Shown here one piece after another: positions 34,642-42,788 of a stretch of DNA of 64,000 nucleotides. Source of the DNA: Isoptericola sp044389085. Lineage in GTDB: Bacteria; Actinomycetota; Actinomycetes; Actinomycetales; Cellulomonadaceae. The translations under genes and the position numbers were made by a program. The stretch is from positions 372,001 to 436,000 of the forward strand of contig NZ_JBIRXP010000001.1 of NCBI RefSeq assembly GCF_044389085.1. Direction: 5' to 3'. How positions within the stretch are numbered: position 1 is the stretch's first letter; the number at the start of each line of letters is the position of its first letter. Under the pieces are notes generated by a model that saw only the letters and a program-made list of their open reading frames with translations, searched no databases and had not been told where the DNA came from.

Positions 34642-35618
34642 GCGGACGCCTCCGCGCCGCCCACGACGGAGTGGCGCGCGATGAGGTCGCGCGCCGCCTC
34701 GATGTCGTCGGGGGACTTCACCGCGACCGACTCGACGCCCTTGAGCGCGCGCTTGGCCAGGCCGGTGAGGACGCCGCCCGGGGCGAGCTCGAGGATGCCG
34801 GTGACGCCCCGCTCGGCGAGGGTCGCCTGGCACAGGTCCCACCGCACCGGCGCGGTGACCTGCGCGGTCAGCCGCGCGAGGACGTCCGCGGCGGTGCCGT
34901 GCCCGTGGGAGCCGGCGGCGAGCGCGTCGTAGGACGCGCCGTCGGCGTCCGAGAGCAGGGGCAGGCGCGGGTCGGTGGCGAGCCAGCCGGTCGCGACCTG
35001 CTCGAACGCGACCCGCGCCGTCTCCATGAACGGGGTGTGGAACGCGCCCGCGACCTGCAGCGGGATGACCCGGGCACGGGTCGGCGGGTCGGCGGCCAGC
35101 GCGGACAGGCGCTCGAGGTCGCCGGCGGCGACGACCTGGCCGCCGCCGTTGACGTTGGCCGGGAACAGGCCCGCGGCCTCGATCGAGGCCAGGACCTCGT
35201 CGGGGTCGCCGCCGACGACGGCGCTCATGCCGGACGGCGCCGCCGCGGCGGCCTCCGCCATCGCGCGGGCGCGGTGCGAGACCAGGCCGACCGCGCCGGC
35301 GTCGTCGAGCGCGCCCGCGACGGCCGCGGCGCTGAGCTCGCCGACCGAGTGCCCGGCGGTGACGTCCACGACCTCGGTCGTGGGACGCCCGTCGAGGATG
35401 GCGCGCAGGGCGAGCAGCGACGACGAGACGATCAGCGGCTGGGCCACGGCGGTGTCGCGGATCGTGTCCGCGTCCGACGTCGTCCCGTGCTGGGCGAGGT
35501 CGGTCCCGGCGGCGGCCGAGAAGGGGTCGAGCAGGTCGGCGGTGCCGGGCAGCTCCAGCCAGGGGCTGAGCATCCCGGGGGTCTGAGAGCCCTGTCCAGG
35601 GCAGACGACGGCGAGCAC
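34638..35618 (-). CDS. fabD: Malonyl-CoA:ACP transacylase
   Basis: A 326-residue acyltransferase loading malonate onto ACP. The oxyanion strand VVCPGQGSQTPGML opens the protein and the nucleophile Ser91 lies in TAGHSVGELSAAA. The transfer His is expected in the GAFHTPFM segment, which is present. The GTG start follows from the conserved N-terminus. A 134-base gap with a palindrome separates it from fasR. Confidence 0.95.
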   Translation of the reverse strand: MLAVVCPGQGSQTPGMLSPWLELPGTADLLDPFSAAAGTDLAQHGTTSDADTIRDTAVAQPLIVSSSLLALRAILDGRPTTEVVDVTAGHSVGELSAAAVAGALDDAGAVGLVSHRARAMAEAAAAAPSGMSAVVGGDPDEVLASIEAAGLFPANVNGGGQVVAAGDLERLSALAADPPTRARVIPLQVAGAFHTPFMETARVAFEQVATGWLATDPRLPLLSDADGASYDALAAGSHGHGTAADVLARLTAQVTAPVRWDLCQATLAERGVTGILELAPGGVLTGLAKRALKGVESVAVKSPDDIEAARDLIARHSVVGGAEASA

Positions 35619-35685
35619 GTGCCCACGGTGTCACCCCGCGCCGGGGGTGCGTCGTCGCGACGCGCACGAACCTCGCGGAAGGCGA

Positions 35686-35702
35686 TTGTGGGAATCCTCC
35701 AA
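35686..35702. promoter_or_regulatory. Candidate FasR operator before fabD
   Basis: TTGTGGGAATCCTCCAA is a 17-base interrupted palindrome of the form TTGnnGGAnTCCnnCAA, centred between fasR and the fabD start. In the direction of fabD it overlaps a CACAAT -10-like hexamer. In Streptomyces coelicolor a FasR protein encoded at this position activates the fab operon. Assigning this site to FasR is inference. Confidence 0.5.
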
Positions 35703-35752
35703 GGGGGCCGTGCCGTGTGCGTCGCGCGCGCCGGGACGGCGCCCCGCCACGC

Positions 35753-36985
35753 TCAGCCGACGCCCGGGTCGCCCTCGAGCTGCCCGAGGGCCAGGGCGAT
35801 CTGGAGGACGAACGACTCGCGCGCGTCGAGCGGGTCCCAGCCGGTGATCTCCGAGACCTTGCGCAGCCGGTAGCGCACGGTGTTCGGGTGCACGTACAGG
35901 CGCCGCGCGGCGGCCTCCAGCGAGCGGCCGGTGCCCAGGTATGCCGAGAGCGTCTCGAGGACGGAGCCGGACGCCTCCTGCAGGGGCCGGTACGCCTGGG
36001 CCACGAGGGTGCGGCGCGCGGTGACGTCGCCGGTGAGCACGCGCTCCGGGAGGATCTCGTCGGCCAGGACGGGGCGCGGGGCCTGCGGCCAGGCGGGTGC
36101 GGCGGCCAGCCCCGCGAGGGCGGCGGCGGCCGAGGCGGCGGCGTCCGAGACGTCGGGCACGACGCCACCGATGACGACCGGTCCCGGCCCGAACCGGTCC
36201 AGCAGGGACGTGGCGGCGGCGACCAGGTCGCCCTCGCCGCCCAGCACGAGCACCAGGCGGTCCCCGTGGATGCCCACCAGCGCGTCGCCCGCGGCGCGGC
36301 GGGCGAGGCGGCGCAGCTCGGCCGTGCGGACGTCGTCGAGCCGGGTCGTCGCCTCGCCGACGACGACGAGCGCCTGCCCGCGCCCGCTCCAGCCGAGCGC
36401 CGAGACGCGCGAGCGCAGCGAGTCGTCACCGTCTCCGCGCACCAGCGCGTCCACGACCAGGGCCTCGAGCCGGGCGTCCCAGGCGCCGCGCACCTCGGCG
36501 GCGCGGGCGTACACCTCCGCGGCCGAGAAGGCGATCTCGCGCGAGTACCGCAGCACCGCCTCCCGCAGCTCGCGCTCGTACCCGGGGGCCGCGATCTCGT
36601 CGGAGTGCTGCTCCACGACGTCCACCATGAGGCGCACCAGCTGCAGCGTGTGCTGCAGGGAGATGGAGCGCGTGAGCTCGGGGGGCGCGGCGGCGAACAT
36701 CTCGCCCACGCCGTGCGGGGTGGGGGTGGGCTCGGCGAACCAGCTCACGAACGCGTTGATGCCGGACTGCGCCACCAGCGCCACGTACGACCGGTCCTCG
36801 GCCGGCAGCTGCCGGTACCAGTGCACCTCCTCCTCGAGCCGGCGCATCGCGGTCGAGGTGAGCAGTCCCATGCCCTCGCGCACGCGCTGCACGTTCTCGC
36901 CCCGGGAGACGGGGGCACCGTCCGTGCCGTCCTCGGGGACGTCGGTCCCGTCGGTCGTGGAGGTCGGGGCGCCGCTGCTCGTCAT
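35753..36985 (-). CDS. fasR: PucR/CdaR-type regulator of fatty acid synthesis (FasR-like)
   Basis: A 410-residue regulator. The N-terminal part (REGMGLLTSTAMRRLEEEVHWYRQLPAEDRSYVALVAQSGINAF) and GGDEF-like middle match the actinobacterial protein encoded next to fabD. The C-terminal PucR helix-turn-helix is LETLSAYLGTGRSLEAAARRLYVHPNTVRYRLRKVSEITG. In Streptomyces coelicolor the gene at this position (fasR) activates fabD-fabH-acpP-fabF. It is not related to the TetR-type FasR of mycobacteria. The start is at MTSSGAP, beyond which the frame is not protein-like. Confidence 0.9.
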   Translation of the reverse strand: MTSSGAPTSTTDGTDVPEDGTDGAPVSRGENVQRVREGMGLLTSTAMRRLEEEVHWYRQLPAEDRSYVALVAQSGINAFVSWFAEPTPTPHGVGEMFAAAPPELTRSISLQHTLQLVRLMVDVVEQHSDEIAAPGYERELREAVLRYSREIAFSAAEVYARAAEVRGAWDARLEALVVDALVRGDGDDSLRSRVSALGWSGRGQALVVVGEATTRLDDVRTAELRRLARRAAGDALVGIHGDRLVLVLGGEGDLVAAATSLLDRFGPGPVVIGGVVPDVSDAAASAAAALAGLAAAPAWPQAPRPVLADEILPERVLTGDVTARRTLVAQAYRPLQEASGSVLETLSAYLGTGRSLEAAARRLYVHPNTVRYRLRKVSEITGWDPLDARESFVLQIALALGQLEGDPGVG

Positions 36986-37085
36986 GGGTCGAGGATACGG
37001 GCGCGGTTGTGGGGAGTGCACAAACGTCCGGGTCGTCGGAGCGGGGCCCCAGCCGCGACGGGAGTCTTTGGATAGTGTCGGTCCC

Positions 37086-37760
37086 ATGGCCCTCATGCCC
37101 CGGCTCCGGCAGCTGCTGCGCCGGCCGTTCTCCGCCTCGACGGTGGCGGCCCGCAGGCCGTCGCCCGCGCAGGAGCCCAGGGACACGGTGCCGGAGGACG
37201 CCCTGCGGGCGATCCTCACCGACGACCCGAACGACGCGCAGGCCTTCCACGCCCTGGCGGAGATCGTGCGCCGGCGCGCGGCCGAGTCGCCCAACGCCGA
37301 GGACCCGCTCACGGCCCCGGCGGACGAGGCGGAGCAGCAGCGTGCCGCGGACCTCGCGGTGTGGTCGCTCGCGGAGGAGCTGGCCGGGCACCCGCGCGGG
37401 TGGCGCCCCCTGCTCGAGCTCGGGCGTCTCTCCGTGACCGACGACCCGGAGGGCGCCGCCCGCCGGCTCGCCACCGCGGCCGAGCGCGACCCGGGCGGCG
37501 AGGCGCTCGCCGAAGGGCTGGCGATCCTGCGCGAGGCCGGCATGCCGACCGAGGCGCTGGGGCTCGGCATCGGGCACTGGCGCGCCCGCGAGCACACGCC
37601 CGAGGTGGGCAGGCAGCTCGTGCTCGCCGCGCTCGAGGCGGGCCGTGTCGCCGAGGCGCGCCAGCACCTCGAGTCGCTCGCGCTGCACCCCGGCACGGCC
37701 GACCTCCGGGCCGAGCTGGGCCGCGTCGTCGCCGCCCGGGAGCAGATCTCGCCCACCTGA
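37086..37760 (+). CDS. TPR-like hypothetical protein
   Basis: A 224-residue, largely helical soluble protein. After a basic start (MALMPRLRQLLRRPFSASTVAARRP) the sequence runs as helical pairs with TPR-like spacing: DDPNDAQAFHALAEIVRRRA, GWRPLLELGRLSVTDDPEGAARRLATAAERDP and AGRVAEARQHLESLALHPGTADLRAELGRVV. No enzymatic motif is visible. It is divergent from fasR and ends at a hairpin shared with aceE. The role is unknown; the position beside fasR is common in related genomes as far as I recall. Confidence 0.75.
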   Translation: MALMPRLRQLLRRPFSASTVAARRPSPAQEPRDTVPEDALRAILTDDPNDAQAFHALAEIVRRRAAESPNAEDPLTAPADEAEQQRAADLAVWSLAEELAGHPRGWRPLLELGRLSVTDDPEGAARRLATAAERDPGGEALAEGLAILREAGMPTEALGLGIGHWRAREHTPEVGRQLVLAALEAGRVAEARQHLESLALHPGTADLRAELGRVVAAREQISPT

Positions 37761-37782
37761 CCGTCGGGCGTGCCGCGACAGC

Positions 37783-37823
37783 AGGAAGCCCCCGACCGCC
37801 GGACCGGCGGACGGGGGCTTCCT
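37783..37823. terminator. Bidirectional terminator between the TPR gene and aceE
   Basis: AGGAAGCCCCCG and CGGGGGCTTCCT (37783-37794 and 37812-37823) form a long stem around an internal CCGCCGG/CCGGCGG pairing. It ends the convergent TPR-protein and aceE transcripts. Confidence 0.85.
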
Positions 37824-37840
37824 CGTGCGTCACCTCGGCG

Positions 37841-40588
37841 TCAGCTGTCGCCGCCGGCGACGCCGGACGTGCCGGCGTTGACGTCACGCAGGCGGTACTT
37901 CTCGACCGCCTTCGCGACGACGTCGGCCGGGACCTCGCCGCGACGGGCGAGCTGCTGCAGCGTCTTCACGACCATCGACGGGCCGTCGATGAGGAAGTAG
38001 CGCCGCGCGGCGGCCCGGGTGTCGGAGAAGCCGAAGCCGTCCGCACCGAGCACCGCGTAGTCGCCCGGCACCCAGGCGCGGATCTGGTCCGGCACCAGGT
38101 GGTCGTAGTCGCTGGTGGCGACGAACGGGCCCTGGGCGCCCGACAGCTTCTGCGTCACGTACGGCGTGCGCGGCTCGGCGGCCGGGTCGACCAGCGCGTC
38201 CTTCTCCGCGGCGAGCGCGTCACGACGCAGCTCGTTCCAGGAGGTCACCGACCACACGTCGGCCGACACGCCCCAGTCCTCGGCGAGGAGCTGCTGCGCC
38301 TCGAGCGCCCACGGCACGCCCACGCCGGAGGCGAGGAGCTGGGCCTTGGGGCCGTCGACGTCGGACGTCGCGATCCGGTGGATGCCGCGCAGGATGCCGT
38401 CGACGTCCACGTCCTCCGGCTCGGCCGGCTGGATCATCGGCTCGTTGTACACCGTGAGGTAGTACATGACGTTCTGCTCACGGCCGTCGGACCCGTCGCC
38501 GTACATGCGCTCGATGCCGTCGCGCACGATGTGGCGGATCTCGTACCCGTACGCCGGGTCGTACTGCACCATCGCCGTGTTGGTCCCGGCGATGAGCGGC
38601 GAGTGTCCGTCGGCGTGCTGCAGGCCCTCACCGGTCAGGGTGGTCCGGCCGGCCGTCGCGCCGATGATGAAGCCGCGGGCGAGCTGGTCGCCGGCCGCCC
38701 AGAACTGGTCGCCGGTGCGCTGGAACCCGAACATCGAGTAGAAGATGTAGACCGGCACCATGGCCTCGCCGTGCGTCGCGTACGACGTGCCGACGGACTG
38801 GAAGGCGGCGGCGGAGCCCGCCTCGTTGATGCCGGTGTGCATGATCTGCCCGGCCTCGGACTCCTTGTAGCTCAGCATGAGCTCACGGTCCACGGCGAGG
38901 TAGTTCTGCCCCTGCGTGTTGAAGATCTTGGCGCTGGGGAAGATCGCGTCCAGACCGAACGTGCGGGCCTCGTCGGGGATGATCGGCACGATCCGCTTGC
39001 CGAACTCCTTGTCCTTGATGAGGTCCTTGAGCAGGCGGACGAACGCCATCGTACTGGCGACGTGCTGCGTGCCCGAGCCCTTCTTGAGGATCTCGTAGGT
39101 CTTCGGCTCCGGGAGCGTCAGCGGCTTCGGCGTCGAGCGGCGCTCGGGCAGGAATCCGCCCAGGTGGCGGCGGCGCTCCAGCATGTACTGGATGGCCTCG
39201 TCGTCCATGCCCGGGTGGTAGTACGGGGGCAGGTACGGGTCGGCGTCGATCTGCTCGTCCGTCAGCGGGATGTGCAGGTTGTCGCGCAGCGCCTTGAGGT
39301 CGGAGTTCTTGACCTTCTTCATCTGGTGCGTGGCGTTGCGGCCGGCGAAGCTCGAGCCGAGGGCGTAGCCCTTGACCGTCTGCGCGAGGATGACCGTCGG
39401 CTGGCCCGTGTGGGCGCGGGCCGCGGAGTACGCCGCGTAGATCTTGCGGTAGTCGTGACCGCCGCGCTTCATGTTCCAGATGTCGTCGTCGGTCATGTTC
39501 TGGACGAGCGCCTTCGTCCGCGGGTCGCGGCCGAAGAAGTGCTCGCGGATGAACGCGCCGGACTCCGCACGGTACGTCTGGTAGTCGCCGTCGGGCGTGG
39601 CGTTCATGAGGTTGACCAGGGCGCGGTCCTTGTCCGCGTTGAGCAGGGCGTCCCACTCGCGGCCCCAGACGACCTTGATGACGTTCCAGCCGGCGCCCTT
39701 GAACTGGGCCTCCAGCTCCTGGATGATCTTGCCGTTTCCGCGGACCGGCCCGTCGAGGCGCTGCAGGTTGCAGTTCACGACGAAGGTCAGGTTGTCGAGC
39801 TGCTGGTGCGCCGCCTGCTGCAGCATGCCGCGCGACTCGGGCTCGTCCATCTCGCCGTCGCCGAGGAACGCCCAGACGTCCTGCTGGCTCGTGTCCTTGA
39901 TGCCGCGGTTGTGCAGGTACTTGTTGGTCCAGGCCTGGTAGATCGCCGACGCCGGGCCGAGGCCCATGGAGACGGTCGGGAATTCCCAGAAGTCCGGCAG
40001 CATGCGCGGGTGCGGGTAGGACGGCAGGCCGCCGCCGGCGTGCGACTTCTCCTGGCGGAACCCGTCGAGCGTCTCGGCGGACATGCGGCCCTCGAGGAAG
40101 CTGCGGGCGTACTGGCCGGGGGAGGAGTGCCCCTGGAAGTACACCTGGTCGCCGCCGCCGGGGTGGTCCTTGCCGCGGAAGAAGTGGTTGAGGCCCACCT
40201 CGTACAGCGTCGCCACCGACGCGTAGGAGGAGATGTGGCCGCCCACGGAGATCTCGGGGCGCTGGGCGCGCGTCACCATGACGGCCGCGTTCCAGCGGAT
40301 CCACGAGCGGTAGCGCCGCTCCATCGCCTCGTCGCCGGGGAAGTACGGCTCGTCGTGCACGGCGATGGTGTTGACGTAGGGCGTCGCCAGCGTGGCGGGG
40401 ATGTGCACGTTGCGCTCCCGCGCGCGGCGCAGCAGGTTCAGCATGACGTAGCGGGCCCGCGGGCCACCCTTGTCGTCGATCAGACCGTCGAACGACTCGA
40501 CCCACTCGCCGGTCTCGGCGGGGTCGATGTCCGGGACGGCGCTGAGCAGGCCGTTGATCAACGGTCCGGTCTCGTCGTACGAAGCCAC
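37841..40588 (-). CDS. aceE: Pyruvate dehydrogenase E1 component, homodimeric type
   Basis: A 915-residue thiamine-diphosphate enzyme decarboxylating pyruvate and acetylating the lipoyl E2 subunit. The ThDP motif starts at FLGDGEMDEPESRGM and ends in TFVVNCNLQRLDGPVRGNGK. Family-typical strings include RYVMLNLLRRARERNVHIPATLATPYVNTI and SIYYMFGFQRTGDQFWAAGDQ-like text. GTG is chosen because GAGAGG lies 6 bases upstream; TTG and CTG codons two and one positions earlier are alternatives. E2 and E3 genes are elsewhere. Confidence 0.96.
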   Translation of the reverse strand: MASYDETGPLINGLLSAVPDIDPAETGEWVESFDGLIDDKGGPRARYVMLNLLRRARERNVHIPATLATPYVNTIAVHDEPYFPGDEAMERRYRSWIRWNAAVMVTRAQRPEISVGGHISSYASVATLYEVGLNHFFRGKDHPGGGDQVYFQGHSSPGQYARSFLEGRMSAETLDGFRQEKSHAGGGLPSYPHPRMLPDFWEFPTVSMGLGPASAIYQAWTNKYLHNRGIKDTSQQDVWAFLGDGEMDEPESRGMLQQAAHQQLDNLTFVVNCNLQRLDGPVRGNGKIIQELEAQFKGAGWNVIKVVWGREWDALLNADKDRALVNLMNATPDGDYQTYRAESGAFIREHFFGRDPRTKALVQNMTDDDIWNMKRGGHDYRKIYAAYSAARAHTGQPTVILAQTVKGYALGSSFAGRNATHQMKKVKNSDLKALRDNLHIPLTDEQIDADPYLPPYYHPGMDDEAIQYMLERRRHLGGFLPERRSTPKPLTLPEPKTYEILKKGSGTQHVASTMAFVRLLKDLIKDKEFGKRIVPIIPDEARTFGLDAIFPSAKIFNTQGQNYLAVDRELMLSYKESEAGQIMHTGINEAGSAAAFQSVGTSYATHGEAMVPVYIFYSMFGFQRTGDQFWAAGDQLARGFIIGATAGRTTLTGEGLQHADGHSPLIAGTNTAMVQYDPAYGYEIRHIVRDGIERMYGDGSDGREQNVMYYLTVYNEPMIQPAEPEDVDVDGILRGIHRIATSDVDGPKAQLLASGVGVPWALEAQQLLAEDWGVSADVWSVTSWNELRRDALAAEKDALVDPAAEPRTPYVTQKLSGAQGPFVATSDYDHLVPDQIRAWVPGDYAVLGADGFGFSDTRAAARRYFLIDGPSMVVKTLQQLARRGEVPADVVAKAVEKYRLRDVNAGTSGVAGGDS

Positions 40589-40991
40589 CAGCAACCTCTC
40601 TCATCTTCGGACGGTGACGGCACGTGGTCGCCGTTCCGGGTCCGTGTCAGGCATCCCGTCGTGGGGGCACCGCGACGCGTGGTCGCGACGGTGCGGACCA
40701 CGAACGGGTGGTCATCACTCATTGTGTCCCCAGACGGGCCGGGGGAACACCATCGGGCGGTCAAGGATCCGTGATCTACGTCATGCCGGGCCCGTGGATG
40801 TTGCCGAGATCACTCCCTGAGCGGGGCGATCTCCAGGTGATACCCCGGGTACTGGCAAAACGACCGGGCGAAGGGGGTTGCCGGGCGCCGCCGCGTCCGG
40901 TGGACTACGTTGGCGCACACAAGACACGACCGCCCGCGCGCGGTCCGCGCAGCTCAGCATGACGTCAGACGGAGAGGAACGAAGGTCCAAA
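40589..40991. promoter_or_regulatory. Divergent aceE / DUF3052 regulatory region
   Basis: The 403 bases hold no convincing gene. CGTGATCTACGTCATG at 40770-40785 matches the CRP/GlxR pattern TGTGAnnTAnnTCACA except in the outermost bases. GAGATC (40806-40811) faces GATCTC (40828-40833). Both lie near the middle, positioned to affect either gene. Corynebacterial GlxR binds many central-carbon promoters, so cAMP-type control of aceE is possible. Promoters themselves could not be assigned. Confidence 0.4.
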
Positions 40992-41402
40992 GTGGGTAAG
41001 CAGGCGGAATCCCCGGCAGCACGCTTCGGGTTCAGCACCGGCCAGGTGGTGCAGGAGTTCGGGTGGGGAGACGACGTCGACGCCGCGCTGCGGGCCGACA
41101 TCGAGGCCCTGGTCGGCGGCGAGCTCGTCGACGAGGACTACGACGACGTGACCGACGGCGTCATCGCCTGGTGGCGGGACGACGACGGCGACCTCACGGA
41201 CCTGCTCGTCGACGTCCTGACGGTGCTCGACGACGGCGGCCTCATCTGGCTGCTGACGCCGAAGCCGGGCCGTGACGGCCACGTCGGCCACGACGAGATC
41301 CAGGAGGCCGCGACCACCGCCGGCCTCCACGCCACCAGCACGTTCGCCGTGGCGCCCGACTGGTCGGCCACGAAGCTGGCCAACCGTGGCCGCGGCCGCT
41401 GA
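40992..41402 (+). CDS. DUF3052 domain-containing protein
   Basis: A 136-residue actinobacterial protein with ARFGFSTGQVVQEFGWGDDVDAALR and a helical acidic middle followed by LIWLLTPKPGRDGHVGHDEIQEAATTAGLH, the DUF3052 pattern. The GTG at 40992 is chosen because GGAGAGGAACGAAGG lies just upstream, although a Met 11 codons earlier exists. It is unrelated to known enzymes by visible motifs; the C-terminal strand order resembles a Rossmann-like methyltransferase remnant, which is speculative. It is divergent from aceE and followed by a peroxiredoxin. Confidence 0.9.
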   Translation: MGKQAESPAARFGFSTGQVVQEFGWGDDVDAALRADIEALVGGELVDEDYDDVTDGVIAWWRDDDGDLTDLLVDVLTVLDDGGLIWLLTPKPGRDGHVGHDEIQEAATTAGLHATSTFAVAPDWSATKLANRGRGR

Positions 41403-41417
41403 CGCGGTGACCGGCCG

Positions 41418-41894
41418 GTGACGACCCCAGCCCCTGAGGTGCGCTGGCGTGCGGGCGACCCCGCGCCCGACTTCACGCTGCCCGACACGCACGGCACCCC
41501 CGTGCACCTCGCCGACCTGCGCGGCGAGCCGGTGCTGCTGGTGTTCTTCCCGTTCGCGTTCTCGGGCATCTGCACCGGCGAGCTGTGCGAGCTGCGCGAC
41601 AACATCGAGGACTTCGAGGCGGCCGGGGTGCGGCTGCTCGCCGTCTCCACTGACCCGGTCTTCACGCTGAAGGCCTGGCACGAGAAGGAGGGCTTCGGCT
41701 TCGACCTGCTCAGCGACTTCTGGCCGCACGGCGCCGTCGCCGACGCCTACGGCGTCTTCGACACGACCAGCGGTCACGCCCTGCGCGGCACCTTCCTCGT
41801 CGACGCCGACGGGATCGTGCGGTGGTCGGTCGTGAACCCGCGCGGCCAGCGGCGCGACCTCGAGGCCTACCGCGAGGCTCTCGCCGAGATCTGA
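41418..41894 (+). CDS. AhpE-type peroxiredoxin
   Basis: A 158-residue peroxidase reducing peroxides via a peroxidatic cysteine. The active site is PFAFSGICTGELCELRDN: Cys52 follows the P-x3-S/T-x2-C pattern. A second Cys57, five residues on, is absent from strictly one-cysteine AhpE, so an unusual resolving role is possible. The fold markers APDFTLPDTHGTPVHLADLRG and TFLVDADGIVRWSVVNPRGQRRDLEAY are present. The GTG start is 16 bases after the DUF3052 stop, so the pair is probably an operon. Confidence 0.93.
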   Translation: MTTPAPEVRWRAGDPAPDFTLPDTHGTPVHLADLRGEPVLLVFFPFAFSGICTGELCELRDNIEDFEAAGVRLLAVSTDPVFTLKAWHEKEGFGFDLLSDFWPHGAVADAYGVFDTTSGHALRGTFLVDADGIVRWSVVNPRGQRRDLEAYREALAEI

Positions 41895-41960
41895 TCCGTC
41901 GCCGGCCGCGCGGCGTCCGGCGGGGCGCCTGTCGCCGGGTATTCTTTCGTCCGCTGTCCA

Positions 41961-42034
41961 GGGCCTGTAGCTCAGCTGGTCAGAGCGCCACGCTTACACC
42001 GTGGATGTCGGGGGTTCGAGTCCCTCCGGGCCCA
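41961..42034 (+). tRNA. tRNA-Val (TAC)
   Basis: A 74-base cloverleaf followed by an encoded CCA at 42035-42037. The acceptor is GGGCCTG/CGGGCCC with one G-T pair. The anticodon stem CCACG/CGTGG encloses CTTACAC (anticodon TAC), and the T-loop is GGTTCGAGTCC. A -10-like TATTCT at 41940-41945 lies upstream. Confidence 0.96.
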
Positions 42035-42126
42035 CCACCAGGGGGGTCACGTCTGGCGCCCGAGGCTGGTCGAGTCCGCGCTGGCGGGATCCTGAGCTCT
42101 CGGGCCGTTTGCGGCATCATTCCTGC

Positions 42127-42585
42127 ATGAAGCGCGGAGGCGGCGAGCTCCCCAACGATGAGGTGACGACGGAGCTACGCCGGCTGGCGTCGGCGCTGCG
42201 GACTGAACTGGGTGACAGCGCGGAGATCTCAGGTCCGACGGTCGACGGCGGGGTCGAGGGCCTCACCGTAAGCTCGGCGACGGACGGATCGGTGGAGGTC
42301 TGGTTGATGCACGACGCCAACAGCGTCGCCGTCGGACTGGACGGGTGCCCGGGGTGGGATCTGCCGCGGACCTTGGAGAGCGTGGTCGTGGTGCGCGCGA
42401 TCATTGATGCTGCAGCGGCCGGACGAGTTGAGGTCGGCACGGGGCGCAGGGTGCGCTCGTATCGCGTCCCGATGCCCGACGGCACGGTCATGGAGGACAA
42501 CAAGACCGGTGTCCTCGCGGCGATGCTGGAGATGCCCTGGAAGCCCCGCATGCGTTGGGGCACATCGGCGGCGTACGGCGCGTGA
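42127..42585 (+). CDS. Hypothetical protein downstream of tRNA-Val
   Basis: A 152-residue soluble protein. The N-terminus is charged and helical (LPNDEVTTELRRLASALRTELG), the middle is strand-rich, including SVEVWLMHDANSVAVGLDGCPGWDLP, and the C-terminus ends MPWKPRMRWGTSAAYGA. No motif or family is recognised. Base composition is slightly lower in G+C than surrounding genes. Its isolation just after a tRNA gene, with 203 unassigned bases after it, fits an acquired gene at a tRNA site, but no integrase or repeated att sequence is visible. Confidence 0.6.
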   Translation: MKRGGGELPNDEVTTELRRLASALRTELGDSAEISGPTVDGGVEGLTVSSATDGSVEVWLMHDANSVAVGLDGCPGWDLPRTLESVVVVRAIIDAAAAGRVEVGTGRRVRSYRVPMPDGTVMEDNKTGVLAAMLEMPWKPRMRWGTSAAYGA

Positions 42586-42788
42586 GGAAGAGCGTGAGGT
42601 CGGCCCCTTTGGGGCGGAGCTCGACCGTCTGGCTGTCAGCAGCCCAGCGGCGGTAGGCATGGTGCGCCGGGCGCCGAGGATCGGGTCTTTGCGCCCGCCA
42701 ACCACGGACTCCGCAAGCACCGGAATCCAAACCGTCCCTGGACCGCCGCGGCGACACAGGCGTTCCGGGGCGGGGGGAAGGCGGCCTG

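Noticed and set aside
40839..40861. Minus-strand GTTT-N12-GGGTAT resembling a SigB-type promoter for aceE
   Set aside because: The spacing is about two bases or more short of SigB/SigF consensus, and aceE is not expected to be a general-stress gene.
41961..42788. A complete integrative element at tRNA-Val
   Set aside because: No integrase, excisionase or second copy of the tRNA 3' end is visible in the window.
42586..42788. Possible transposase remnant on the minus strand (frame with AYRRWAADSQTVELRPKG)
   Set aside because: Too short and with no catalytic motif; I could not connect it to a known transposase.
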